NCBI GenBank assembly: GCA_030248215.1
Contig: JASANG010001739.1
Location: 124,001-188,000, forward strand
Reading direction: 5' to 3'
Source of the DNA: Enoplolaimus lenunculus
Lineage: Eukaryota; Nematoda; Enoplea; Enoplida; Thoracostomopsidae
DNA: 64,000 bases
This document shows positions 47,601-60,760 of the stretch, one piece after another; position 1 is the stretch's first letter; the number at the start of each line of letters is the position of its first letter. The notes under the pieces were generated by a model, which ran no database searches, had not been told where the DNA came from, and saw only the letters and a program-made list of their open reading frames with translations. The position numbers were made by a program, and so were the translations under genes.

Positions 47601-50600
47601 TATATCACTTAGAGCGGGTTAAAATTTTGGACGAAATAGGTGTTTAATTGCGAAGACATTAGCTTACTTTTGAAAATGTTGAGCCAATACAAATTATGTA
47701 CCGATTTCAAATCACTTTGTTTCTACAATTCAAAAAATTATTCATGTGTAGCAAACAGAGGTTGAAATTTAAATTCCAGTCCCGCAGGAAACCTAAATCT
47801 CTATTTCGATTCTAATCCGGAATGAATTCTGGTCCAGTTGGAACACTCGTTACAGATGTAATGTAGCTAAACGTAATAACACAAATATTGAGAATTTCAT
47901 AAATAAAGCAACAATTCAAATCACCTGCCTTACTCTATTACCGTTGACAGTCACGAGGATAATTTATATTTTAGCAACTTTGAAGAATCGTATAGCGCGT
48001 GACTTGCTTATTCCGCAAGCAGAAATAGAACTGACCGGATGGAAAACAACTATATATGATGAAGTAAGGAGTTTAAAAGTTAGCTGAATTGCTTTAAACG
48101 TTAAAAGTGCGAGGCTTTGCTTTATTGGTTTGATTAGCAGTTTGTACGGACTTAAATTTAATGTCTTCATAATGCTTAATACATTATTTACAATGGTTTT
48201 ATGCGCGTAGAAATCATTTCTAAACAGCTATTAAAGAGCACATTAGCATCAAGCTGCGTAAAGTTTGTTTTAGAATTCGCCTTTGTCCGTGTTGCATTTG
48301 CCTCGTGTTAACCGCCTTACGTTACTAAGTCCACATTTAGTCGATAAGTCAGAAGTTGCCGGTGTTAGTGGAGTATCAAATGGGCCTGGGTAAGTTGTAT
48401 ATGTTATTTTTATTATATTAGTGTTCGGCATGGTCTTAATGCGTCTATTAAACTGTGTTAATGGAACGCAAACACACAGTTTGTCTGATTTTGAAATGTT
48501 ACTTAAAATGTGTTAGAAAACGGCATGGTAGGGTTCCACCGGATTTACTTCAAAAATTTAATTTCTATTACTATTTCGGCATTGAATGACACAGTAACAA
48601 ATTTTTTTGCTATAAAATATGTGTATCGGCTGAAAAATATAAATGACGTTTGGAAATATTTACTGCAAGGCAGTTTACTTTCGCATCTTAGGCTTGGTTT
48701 TTAGACTGCTCACGTTTTTATCTGATGTATCAATTTGTAGAACATCAAAAACTAGCTATAAAAATACAACACAGGTGTTTAAATAACCTACTTTATTATG
48801 AGTTATGGTTAATTGGCAGGAGTTCGGAAATGTACGTAATATATATCTGTAATTCCTGTTCCTCTTTCTATTACGGTTCCAGTGAAAAAGTGAATTCCTG
48901 CTCTTGTTCATGATTTTATGAGATGTATTTTCCATTGCAATACTGCTGTGCGGATTAAATTTAATACATCATACAGTTTGGTATTTTTGATAAATATTAC
49001 CGGCTTGTTGCGCAAGTTTATGTTAGTTAAAGGTCATATTTTTGGTGACGTTCATTGTATTCATTTTATTATTGTTAGTACTATAAATATAGGAAGTCAA
49101 CGGTTAGCCCTTCGATCAAACTTAGTGCAAATTATGTCATTGATGTCAAGGATCTAGATTCAAAACGCACGTTTACTGTAACTCATCCTGGCTCGAAATC
49201 ATTTACTGAGGTACAAGGCTGTGAATAACAGTTATGTAAAATGCAATTGGTATGTTGATTAATTTGAAGGTAGATTTGAAAGCTTAGCTAGTCCTTACAA
49301 AGAAATGACTTGTGGACAGAAAAAAGTTTTTTGCGCAGCAAAAGTATTTTGGCTCAAGTTTTTTGCGAAATAAAATTTATTTGATTTTTAAAAGCATTTT
49401 TGGCGCAAGCGGAAAAATGAAAATTCCAGTGGTTTGCATAACATTCCTGTAGAAATATGCTTGCCGAGTGCGTTCATGGTGGCTGGTATTTCGGCATCCG
49501 GATGTACCCTGGCAGTGGCTAGCAGAGATATTACTAATGGTGTTGTTTCGTTAGGTTTGCTTTACGATAGAGTGTCAGCACATATAATACTGTCGATCGA
49601 GCAATGACAACACTATTTTTGGGACCGTACTGCAAATTTCAATATTAATTTATTAATTTTTTGCAGGTAAAGAAGGATATAGCCAAGTTAGTTGGCGCAC
49701 CGCTTCATAAATTAGTATGGACTGGATGGCCTTCATGTACAGATAGTGATGGAGATGAACTGGTAAGTTGCTGTTAATCAGTAGATTCAAGTGTAGGTCG
49801 TCTTTTTACAGTACGTATGAAAATACTGACGCCATGATGTGCGTAAAAGTATGGTAATATTACCAACTTCTTCTATTATTGGATAGTCGGTTGTGGTAAT
49901 AAATCGACATCCAGCTTTGGCATTTATGACTCCCAGATTTGTCGTTGAATATCATAATTTAGTTTTACATTAAACGACTAGTTAACAACGAAGTTGTAAT
50001 ATAATAATAATATCGCAATAACTTTCGGTCAAGGGGACAACGATAAGTCTACAAATTATTCCACTTAACATTAAACACCTGAGTTTGTACAATATTATGC
50101 CAAATTGTCGCCGTTTGCAAAGCTTTATTCCAACCCCCCGTTTAGATTTTTATACTCGATAAGGCACTAATAGCGTTAACTGTAATGGATTTTGTTTTTT
50201 TCTGCTTAGTTCTATTTCGACTAGCGAATTGCTTAAGTTCTGTCGGAATTCAGATATATAAGGGGGAGTGTTTCGACGACGGAGTCGGCCTTGTTTATTA
50301 CATTAGCATGTCGTTTTAGGTGCTAGGGTTTTGTGGCTTGGACAAGCCAAAGCATAAAGTCACTGTTCGAACAAAATCGTCTTCACCGACCTCTAAACGA
50401 AAAGTATGTGTGCGAACTTTTCTACCGGGCTCTGTTATTTAGTTGCTACTGTATGTTTTAGAGTTGAAGTGCTAAAAGCAAGATTTGAACTAGGGCTAAC
50501 ACCAAAGCGGAGTTGGATTGTATCGTAAGCGGAATCGGAACAGCAAATGTATACCCGAATTCGCGCAGGAATCGAAACTCAAAATTAAGTTACTACATAC

Positions 50601-53600
50601 ATGAAAAGCTTAGTATAGTGAAGCAAAGTAATACATGGTAGACTCCGCGTGCATAAAACAAAATAGCGATTATATGTAGAGTGTTTGATTATCTTGCTTG
50701 TCGAACAAACTGCGTCCTTTGTTACCAAAGGCCAGCGTCGCAGCTTGAAAGTCGACTGGCAAAAAGTGCACGTTACCGCTTTTGGATTATTTTGACCAAA
50801 ACACTAGCAGAGCATTTCTTGTTAAAACAATTGTGGGAGTCAATGAGACATGTTCTGGTGCGACCGATTCAAATTTTGCAAGTATATATGTGACAAAAGG
50901 AAGTCGAATTTTACAAGCTCTGTAAGTCAGGCTGCATGTCTCACAGAGCAATTATACTTCGGAGCTGGCTTGGTTTAAATGAGCTTTTTTGTACATGGAT
51001 AGTCGATCGTTACCTTTGTTATTGAAAGCAACCGTGTCTCCGTCTTTGTTGATTATTAGTTTACAAAGGTTACGCTACTTTCACATTTGACTGAACTTAA
51101 ATTCGGATAAATAGAACCTTTACGAAAGTGTGTTAAAGACGTCACTAGATCACAGAATATGACAGAAAAGTGCGTTATATTTATATAAGTATTGGTTTTG
51201 TCGTCGCACATATTAACACTGTACGTAATGATTTTGATAAGGAACACTTTTCGAGGTTTGCTCAATACGTATAGTACAGCCACGACTGGTTATGATTGTT
51301 TAAAATGCAAGTCAGTAATATTTTCCAATGGTTTCGTACGTTTTTAACGCAATTTACTAAAATATTTTCACTTTTTTGAACGAAACCCAGTAATATGTAA
51401 GCTTGGAACTCAGTCTCGAAAGTCACTTTAATCGAAATCAAGCACAGAAATTATGTTAAACTTTAATAAGGATAATTATGTTATTCAAATGTGGTTCTGT
51501 CAATTTGCTTTGCTTTGACACATTTATGATACCGTCATGCTAATTTGGCATTGTAGTACTCGTGTTCCATAGCTGAAATTAAATGTAACATTGAGTCGTT
51601 ACTGAAAATTTGAAAGATTAACATTGCTTAAAATCAGCAGTTTTTAGTCCTAATTGGGTTTAAAGTCGATTGCAGTCAGTTGTTGCAATCGGGTTCTAAC
51701 CCGATTGCATACTGGTTTCAACTCAAATCATACAGTAAATATGTATAAACCAGGGTTCCACCGGTTTCCGGTTCCGTCTAAAATTCCGAAAAATTTGACT
51801 TCCGATTCAGGCTAGCTGCTATTCGGATGCTGGAATTCCGATTTTCAGTTATTAATGTGATTGAAATTCGGTTTTGGCTGTTGTATCGTAGTTGCAGATT
51901 TGTTGGTTTTTCTCAGGAAGTATTCTCAGTTGTTACTTGAAGACCATCTAGCAGAGCAAATTAATCCGCTGACTATCGAAATGTGACTGCAATTGAAAAT
52001 TTTAAGTTTTACCTTTAACCGAATAACAAAATAAATTTAATATTCTATTTCATAGTGGCAAGTAGTGATGTTAGCCCCACAAATTTTCAAATATAGCAGC
52101 ATATTTGGTTGAACAGCATCCTTACTGCAATGACAGTGGCATTCCGTAGAATTAGTTAATTTTCAAAAATCTGGGTCCTGTTATTTATGGTTTTATAAAA
52201 CTTCATTTTTAATGTTTTGAAATGCTAAAAATGCTTAACTGCAGTTAAAGTAAGGCCAAGTTAATCCAGTACTCTGAAAATTGGCAGGCTGCTCTTAGAA
52301 TTGACAGGCATCCGTTAATATCATAAGTTTTACAGCGTTAGTAGATCGCTAAAACATTGTGCTATATACAGGTACAAGGAATTTTTAACGAAATTGTAAA
52401 CAATACAGACATGCATACTGCAACAAAAGTCAAAAGTCATACAGTTTTTCTTTTTGAGAGAATTACTAAATCTTAAATTTCGATTCTAGTTCCGACCAAA
52501 AATTTGATTCCGATTCCGCTTCCAACAAAATGTACAGCCGATTGCAACCCTGGTATACACGTAAACATATTGAACAAAAATGGAAAAATATTAAAACAAT
52601 GTGACGTCCAGTTTATCCGAACGTTCGCAATAATTCGCACTTCCGCGCGCAATGTTGCAGTGAATTTTGGGCCGGACCCGAAAAAACTTGCAACAATTCT
52701 AAAAGTCAAACCTAGGTGCATGCGCACGGTAATTGTTGCCTTTTCAAGATAATTTATGTATTAGTAGATAGTTTTGTAGATTGGACCTTCCAGTGCTATT
52801 TGTGACGACGATATTAGCTATAATGATGACGACGATGAAGATGATATTGACGATTTCTCGACCCATTTCAAAAAGGCTGCAACGTCAGCAACTGCTGCTA
52901 CCAGGAGCGGTGGTCAGGGAGGAGAAGCGTGTGCGTCTAGAACAGATAGTTCTATTGGTTTGATATCAGTAAACTCGCTTGACGAAGATATGTTAATCGA
53001 CGAGGGTGTCACGCGGCGATTGAATGCAAACGCGGTTCCTTTAAGTAAGCGGCTTTTTGCGCCAAATCAGGTAATGGCTACCCCAGTGTTTTTGGTGTTG
53101 CGTAAAGCTTTGTCTTGGGAGTTTTTTGCCTGTATTTTGGTAAATGGACTTTCATTCTCGGTTATAAGTTTGAATTAAAAAGCTATTGCCATTGACTGTC
53201 ACGGACAGAAACTCGTCTGGTACTGCGTGAGAGTATTACAGAATTTATTATTACCACTATTCAGCATGGTTGTAGATTTAGAGAGAAATACACATGGTGT
53301 CCACTTATCAGGGAAACAGGGAATTTTGCTATTTCGTCAGGGAAGTCAGGGAAAACAGTGAAAAAGTCGGCCGATTACCACTTATCAGGGAAACAGGGAA
53401 TTTTGCTATTTCGTCAGGGAAAACAGTGAAAAAGTCGGCCGATTATGGAAAAAATTGTCTATTTTCTAAATGAACTTATCTTTTTCAGTGAATGCGTTAA
53501 AACAACACCGACATAGACTAACACACAGTTCATCTATATACCCTTTCGAAGCAACGTTTATTCTTTACAAAAGGGCGTCCGCGTCATATCTGTTAACTGG

Positions 53601-56600
53601 TTATTTGTTATTAGGACGAATCTGCAACACAATGCAAATACATTATAGATTTTTGCGCACAAGCTTTTTTGCCCGTTATAGGTTTTGGTTCAGCCTTTTT
53701 AGTCCTAGGCGTTCTTTTGAAGGACATAGCAGAAGTTTACTACCACATTATTGTTATTATTTTCTGAGCCTAAGCGTAGTAAGATAATTATCTGCCGGTA
53801 TTCGGGCATATGCGTGACAAATTCTGCAGAATATGTTGTGTTTCAGATTTGTTAATATCTCAAATTAAATAATCTTAGTAACATAGCCCTGTGTTTTTGT
53901 ATTTCTTAAATTAAAATTACTATTACTAATGCAATTTTATTGGAACAAGAATTAGCAGTGTTTAGAGTGAAATGGACATCCTTTAGCTTGCTAACTTTTT
54001 AACTCAAATCAAATAGTATGGTGTGGTTGTATTTTAGTCCCCGGAGACGTCGATAATATACGAGATGCAATTGAAAATTTTGTCCGTGTGTTCCAGTCCA
54101 GGTATGGTGATGTACATCCCCATTTTTATCCTGGGCCATTGAATGAGCTGCTTGAAGATATGGGACAATTACCTGCCAAAGAGGTAAACGTTACGTCATG
54201 TAGACTATTAGTATAAAGATTCGATGTTAATATTTTCTTGGTGGATAGTTATGTTTGAGTTTTTATTAAATAGCAAAACCGCGTATATTTCGAATATGGT
54301 GAAAAATAACAAATTTTCGAATCTCTTCAGATGTCGAAGTCGTGATGCATCTATTTTTAACTCTATTGTAGAGATGATGAATATTATTTTCTTTCCTATT
54401 TTGTATTACTTTGTTGCCTGCATATTTTTGTTGTGTTTGTTTTTGCAGCGAAAACCTGTATTGCTTTATCTTCACAATGATGAAAGCGTATCCGCGAATA
54501 TATTTTGTACCCAAGTGCGTTCTCTTCGTTTCATTTGCATAGCTGCAAGCAAAACTGGTTCAAATCATTCTTTATTGTAAAAATAGAAAATGTAGCAGAT
54601 ATTAGAATTTCACGCAAATTATTGTAACTTAGGGGTACAATCTTGGTTATAAAGTACTGCATTTCATAAATTTTTACAATAACGAAATAGTTTAATAAAA
54701 TAGCCGTTTTAAATCAACTCGCGTTTTGTTTGCTTTTCTTCAAATATTTCTTTATTCATTCACGGTTTGCTGAACGCTATATGTTTTTGTAATTGAACCC
54801 GGTGAAATAGTCTGCAAATGTGTAAAATTTTTGTTTTCTGATGTTTTGCGCAAAACGGGGAAATATAATCTTAAAACTGCGCAGACACACATTTTATATT
54901 TTTGTTTAAGTATTTGGCAAAGCTCATTCGCAAACTTTGTTTTGGATATCAGTTTTTTACCGGGTTGCAAAGGCATGACTTAATTCAGATTTTACTGAAG
55001 TTTTGTAGCTTCAGTTTTAGTCAGAGGTTTTCAATAAAGATGCCAGATTTAGTTGATATTGCTAGAAACTTGTGCAAGAGCTTCTAGTCCAGACTGTGCG
55101 GCAAGGTAAATAATTTCCCACGAAATAATGTCAACTTTTAGGAACTTTCGACGTTTAAACTTAAGTCTGTTTTTGATGTAAGTTAAAAATCGACTTAAGT
55201 CGTGTCTGCGTAACCAAGCCCTTTGGTTCTTTTCGCTACTCCGTTGCAATTCGGTCTGTTTCAGTGTTTGAAATTTTTCAGGTTTTATGTAGCGAACAAT
55301 TTGTGTCTTCCGTGACAGAAAACTTTTTGATTTGGCCGTGGGACGTTACCGTGAATGAAAATAAAACAAAGTTAGTGATTTGCATGAATAATCTTAGACA
55401 CGTTGAGGAAACGGGATTTTTTGTTGTACTGATGTCTATGCTGCAATAGCAATTCAGAGAGCATAGTCGGCTTGGTACTCAGTATTCGTACATGATACAT
55501 TTCCCAATGTTTTACGGATAAGTACACTGTCATTATTGTGAAGTCATGATATACGAGCGATGAGATTTTGTTAGTGTGAACCTGAACATGCTTTTGCACA
55601 CTGTATAGTTTTGGGTTAATTTTTGATGCTTTGTAACGTCATGTTTGCGTCTGTTTTGTCATTAATTTAAAGCAAAATAAATGGTGTAGCCTATGTAAGG
55701 AACATCAAGTATTCAAGTGATATGATATGACAGTGCAAATTTGCCGTTGCAATACAGTCTTTTATTGCAGGATACACTTAGGTGCATTCTAAGCATTCTA
55801 TGTAAATTTGTTTCTAAATGTTTTGTTTTGATAATTCAGATTACTCACAATGACATCATCATATATGACTGGAGGCGTATCGAATCCGTTGATTTCAATG
55901 TCGAAAGACAGATATCCGCTTCTCATCGCGCTTATGCGTCATCGTGGTGCACATCAGATTTTAACTGTTATAACAGGTATTTATTGACAGAGAAGTACAG
56001 CCATGTTTGGTTGTAGAGCTTTGCCTTTTATTGTTTGATTCTGGGCATTGGGCATTCGCTGGGTTCTCATGCAATACGGAGGCTGCAACCGGGCTCATTG
56101 CTAATTTAACCTGGCCTGGTTGCTCGCACGTAACATGTAAATGCATATTACATGCTTCTCTATTACAGTTAAATTTCTAAGGCTAAGAACTCAATCGGTT
56201 TGCAAAATATGGGGGGGGGCTTGAACCGTTCGCAAATCGAGTTTGGGGGCTTTGTGCAGGTGGGCATCTCAGTAGCGAACCACCAGTGTTTACAAGTACC
56301 AGTGGGGTTTCCGAGTAAGTGCAGCAAAAAGTGTTAAAATTTGTGATACTTTTTGTTAATTGAGTCAGCTACAAACCTGTGAAAGTTTAAGGGTGCGCTG
56401 TTTTTTTAAAATTTGTATGGTCGTCTGTTGCCGTACGTCACAGTCCGTCAGCTTGCGGCATCGTATACCCATTGCTCGCGTACGATACAGTACAGAGAAC
56501 CCTTAGTATGTTGGCTCTTATTACTACTTTTGAAAAGTACTGGTTGTTGTTTAACATGTCGTTACGTCGTGCCTAGATAGTCATATTGAGTAGAATAACC

Positions 56601-58674
56601 TGTACCATTACAATTGATTGCTGGTTAAATTTTGTAAAATTGCAATTGCGCAAGTGAGAGGTAAAAAGTTTATGCAGTCGTTATTGCTTCTTTGTTTTAA
56701 TTGTTTAAATGGTCGGCATGCATCTACAATGTGGCTAATATAGGTGATACGTTCTTGGACGATACAATGATGCAGCTGCTGCATGCGTTGGACGTATTTC
56801 ATCAGTCGATGGACGAAGAACTTGCAGAAGAAGCGGAACGGCTTGCACGTGAAGAAGTCAGACGTGAACAAGAAAGCGCGTACAACGAATCCTTGATTGC
56901 TGATATGAAAAAGGTACCGCACAACAAAAATCTCTACTGTTTTAAACCCAGATTATTATCTTGAGGACACTATATAAAGCACTCTCTCATAAAATCCTTC
57001 CGGGTGAACCCAATGACATCACTGAAAACCCCGTAAACTCGAGATTGGGCTGAGGAAATACAAAAATATGCAAGGAATTTATTTATTACAACTGTCCAAA
57101 TGCAAACTGATGATTGTTGGTCAACATGGAAAACTGATAGTATTGGTAATTAATCGTTAGCAATAATTTTCACTGACCGTAAAGTTTATGACTGATTTGA
57201 CGTTAAAGAATCCGGTTGGTTGCCTGATTTATTTGGGGTTTGCATTGATCTTTTGTTACTATTGGTTTTATTGTAAACTTTTGGCTATGGTGTAAATAAT
57301 GACACAATTGTCGCTTTTTAGGAAGAAGAAAAACGCATCGTGCAAGAAGCTCAAGAAGAAGCTGAAGCTCAAAATCGTGCTATACAGGCGGCTCGCGAGG
57401 TACAGTCACGGACAGAATTAAACGCCGGTGCGCCTGCGTTTCTTCCAATCCGGGGATGTGATCGCGATCGATCGTTTCTTGGAGGGGTCGCGGTTACTGC
57501 TGCCATAACCGCGACTTAATTCTTGGTCGTTTTAAAACAGTTACACAACTATGCTTGAGACACGACTGCAACCGCATTTCCAGACGCGACTGGTGGTGGT
57601 CAAAGAAATTTCAGACGCGATTGCAAAACCGCGACCGCAGGCGCAGTCGAAAAAACTGCACACTTAGTGTTGTCCGTTACAGTTTATGTATTCATCAGCT
57701 TATCCTTGAATTTCAACAATTATTGGCATTTAAGAGTGAAAAATTGACCACTATGTTAACTTATTTATAATGTTGACTCTGTTTAAGCACGAGTAGAACC
57801 GTTGTCAAAAATTAATTTAGCTAGTACAATAAAAAGTCTATACCGACCGTGTGAATGGAGTTTTTTTTCTACGAATAGACTCGTTTTCTTTCAGGCCGAA
57901 CAAGAACGTTTACAAGCATTAATTCCCGATGAGCCTGCAGAAGATTGTCCAGAAGCTATTACAACACTACGTATAAGGGTACCTGAAGGAGCACAACCGC
58001 TAGCACGACGGTTTTTAGCGCGTCGAACGCTCAACGACCTTATGTTGTATTTAGGAAGCGAAGGATACATGAAAGAGGAAATTCGTGTTTTAGTTGGATT
58101 CCCACCAAAAGTTGTAAGTTGTTTCTATGTACGAATGGCCTCACTTAATATTTTTGAGCTTTTGAAGGTCTAATTTATCAGACATTTTTACACCACCGTA
58201 TGACACCCGGGACATATTTCCGGGATGTCTCTATCGTGTAGTCAGCGGAGCGGCAATAAACAGTTAAGTTTCTATAGTTCAAAAGTTATTGGGAAGTTTA
58301 TGCAACGCTCTGTATTGGTTATTACAGTCACAGATAGAAGGTCGCAGTAGTCGCCATTGCGTACTCACGACTCGGCATTTGCTATGTCGGTCGCGGTGTT
58401 ATGTGACGAGTAGTCGAGATTTGTATAGTGTTTGTAATGCATTTGCGACTGCAATTAATTCTCTCAGTGTCCAATATCCATTATACCGGTAATAATCACG
58501 CTAGCCGGTAAGTATTGTGTACTAGATGACATCTGTGGTCCTGCTGATCTTATTGCACTCAGGCATAATTTTTTGTTACAGCTAAATGAATCAGATATGG
58601 CGAAAACGTTTGAAGAAATGAAACTTGTACCTCGTGAAACGTTAACAGTAGAAAAGTGGGAGCCGTGTGATTAA
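44626..58674 (+). CDS. FAF1 orthologue (FAS-associated factor 1), at least 19 exons
   Basis: Exons: 44626-44658, 44928-44996, 45986-46046, 46604-46896, 47187-47280, 47975-48063, 48274-48389, 49093-49210, 49667-49762, 50320-50403, 52780-53070, 54038-54183, 54449-54514, 55282-55370, 55840-55976, 56744-56913, 57322-57399, 57895-58113, 58582-58674, about 780 residues. FAF1 links ubiquitinated clients to the p97/VCP ATPase. UBA (1-45) opens MSRDEKLANFQALTGN. UBL1 (about 153-240) has IPQAEIELTGWKT. UBL2 (about 262-345) has LHKLVWTGWPS. An acidic DDDDED linker follows. The UAS thioredoxin-like domain (about 455-600) has SRYGDVHPHFYPG and LLYLHNDESVSANIFC. Then come a Glu-rich coiled coil and a C-terminal UBX (about 700-780) with LRIRVPEG and RRFLARRTL. 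Phases agree throughout except between exons 11 and 12, where one or more tiny exons are probably missed. The UBX loop reads FPPK instead of FPR. Confidence 0.93.
45468..45530 (+). repeat. tRNA-like pol III promoter, SINE candidate, in a FAF1 intron
   Basis: A-box match TGGTTTAGTAG (45469-45479) and B-box-like GAGGTCCGATTCC (about 45507-45519). Downstream, ACCAGGGGTCGTGCAGGCCG recurs at about 45867 as AACAGGGGTCGTGCAGACCG, so the SINE body may be duplicated within intron 2. Confidence 0.45.
46123..46182 (+). repeat. Two tandem 30-bp units in a FAF1 intron
   Basis: CGTCGTCGTAAGGTTTTGAT is repeated head to tail with a single difference noticed. Local and recent. Confidence 0.85.
51751..52552. 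mobile_element. hAT-type element (802 bp) in FAF1 intron 10
   Basis: Ends CAGGGTTCCACCGG and, reverse-complemented, CAGGGTTGCAATCGG. Flanking octamers GTATAAAC (51743-51750) and GTATACAC (52553-52560) differ at one base. Both arms carry TTCCGATTCCG-type repeats. No coding capacity was recognised. Confidence 0.85.
53301..53446 (+). repeat. Two tandem 77-bp units in a FAF1 intron
   Basis: Each unit carries CCACTTATCAGGGAAACAGG and AGTGAAAAAGTCGGCCGATTA. The second copy lacks about 10 bp in the middle; otherwise the copies agree almost completely. Confidence 0.9.
57400..57700. repeat. GC-richer block in FAF1 intron 17
   Basis: Contains CGATCGCGATCGAT-like palindromic sequence and repeated GACGCGACTG / GACGCGATTGC motifs. 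Related GTCGC-rich sequence occurs at 58310-58460 in the next intron. Composition differs from the flanks, suggesting inserted repeats of unknown class. Confidence 0.45.
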
Positions 58675-59071
58675 GCGTTAAAGCACTCATGCTAGAATTT
58701 GTGATATTGTTCAAAGTGTAATAGTGTACATTTGTGGCTGTAAATTAAGGTATGAACAACACGTATACTTTGGTTTTGAGTTTGGCTGGATAAAAAATAT
58801 CACGCATGTGCGTACAGTCGTAGAGAATTGAATGTTTTTTGACACAATTGGGCTAATATTTATGATCAATTTTACTTTTGTGAATACAGTTTGCCAGTTT
58901 TATAATTTTGGCTTGGTATTTGTGTTGAATTAAGGCAGTTCATTTTCCTTTTATTTGATTCTTGGTTAAACAGTGTTGTTTTTCATTAATATTTTACCAC
59001 TAAATTTGCTGATAACCGTATAATAAGTCGCAGATGCATATATAATTTTCCAGTAATCAGTGTAACTTTGA

Positions 59072-59077
59072 AATAAA
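59072..59077 (+). terminator. Poly(A) signal AATAAA
   Basis: The first canonical signal seen after the FAF1 stop, about 400 nt downstream. Confidence 0.55.
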
Positions 59078-60042
59078 AATGATGAAATTATTAATCCAAA
59101 CACTTAAAAATTTCGGCATCTGTTATTTTCTTTCTAATTTTAAAAAGCCGGGTAAATATAACATCTTTTTGGATTTATCGTCAATAAAGAATAATGATGA
59201 CGATAAACAACGACACTTCGTACATAATATGTTGATGCAAGTGTATTGATTTAAAACCTTGTGTTTTATATTTTTGTTCGAGTAAAAATATTAATTCACT
59301 CTGTATTGCAAATAAAAAAATTGAGCAACACCTTTGGTTCTAAACTTGCTAACTTTTACCAATAATGTACGAAGTGGTGGCAAAAATTCGGTTTTACCGG
59401 TAAAATCAGTTCCAATTCCGTTTTAGAAATAACGAAATTTATGTTGTTTTTATGCTCAAAATTAGTTATAAATCACGTAAATATCTCGCATTTTTTCAAA
59501 CGATATACTCATGGAATTCATCTAAAATTTAAAAAACTTTTTTCTTTGCATGTGCCAGGGCGCAACCGGAGGTGAAAAATACCGGAGGGCAACAAAACTT
59601 GCTGGAGCCGGAGGTGACACTGGAGGTAAGGCGAAATTAATTAGTTAAAATTTGTAATTTGTTAATTTCAGCAAATACATGTAATGCGTTACTAAATCGT
59701 TTGGTTTTACGCATATTTTTTACGGAATCGCGGTAACTTTTCCTCAAAATTGTTCCACAAGTTATAAAACAAAACGATCCAAACACAAAAATTTTGTAAA
59801 ACTGCAAAATTTCTCTACCGAAATTGCCGGAACGCTCGGTGGTAAGTCGATTTTCTGCCAGAGGCACACGTTTAGTATCCTGGAATCCGTTGTGTCTTTG
59901 AACTTTCCTGAAGCATATCTCACCTCCCAAAATCCCGAGCGAAAAAGAACGCCCACAAATCCGTATCCCAATTTGAAGAAATGGCACGTGCAGTCGAGGG
60001 GAAAACAGTACTGTATAACCAGTCGTAGTGGGACTACATTTA
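59078..60042. other. Intergenic, with repeat fragments
   Basis: CAGGGCGCAACCGGAGG at 59556 resembles a hAT-type end, but I cannot find its partner. A CCCAATTTCCC-type fragment (AAAATCCCGAGCGAAAAAG) lies near 59927. No gene recognised. Confidence 0.4.
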
Positions 60043-60760
60043 TTGAGCGAAGCTCGAACACACGTAAGCAATTAAGGTAATATGCAAATTAGTTATTAGC
60101 TAACTATTCATTTATCGGTTTTGGAGGTTTGTAAGCAATTGAAATAATTTAAAAGTCATAGTTTTGCCTTGTTAATTAAGCTAATATGCAAATTAGGTAT
60201 TAGCTAATTATTCAGTTATCGGTTTTGGATGTTTGTAAACTATTTATTCAAATTTCATGCACCAAAAAACCCTTTAGTGCTGAAATTATATTGCTTTTAA
60301 CATTAATAATTAGCGAAATATTGTAAAAAGTCTCAATTTAGGCTTATGAATTATGCTAATATGCAAATTATCTATTAGCTAACTGCTCAATTATCGGTTT
60401 TGGAGGTTTGTAAACAATCTACGCAGATTCCTCGCACCCAAAAACCCTTTAATGCTAAAATTAGATTGCTTCTAACTGTAATAATTAGCGAAATATTGTG
60501 GAAAGTCGTAATTTAGGCTTAAATAATTATGTAAATTAGCCTGTACCTAATAAACGGCTTAAACTTTTAAAACCCTAATGCGAGGTTAACACCCCAGGAT
60601 AATTGGCTTTCAAACAAAAAAAGTTTATCAAAAGCGGTTCAGCCGTTCCTGAGATTCTTTTCGGACGGACAGACGGACATCCACCTTTCGACCCCCAAGT
60701 ACAAAACATAAAACGCTTCGCGAAACTCCGAGCTTCGCTCGGAGTTTCGCTTCGCTCAAT
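60043..60760 (+). mobile_element. Non-autonomous element with TTGAGCGAAGC ends and TA flanks
   Basis: Starts TTGAGCGAAGCTCG and ends CGCTTCGCTCAA, with TA on both sides. The inside has three related blocks with ATATGCAAATTA, a GACGGACAGACGGACATCC run and, near the right end, a perfect palindrome CTCCGAGCTTCGCTCGGAG. An inverted relative lies at 19385-20150. The TA flanks suggest Tc1/mariner-type or a related group; this is tentative. Confidence 0.6.

Noticed and set aside
55741-56016. 91-codon frame at the FAF1 locus read in the first frame
   Set aside because: Another frame of the same segment gives the conserved UAS segment (RYPLLIALMRHRGAHQIL) in correct phase with both neighbouring exons.
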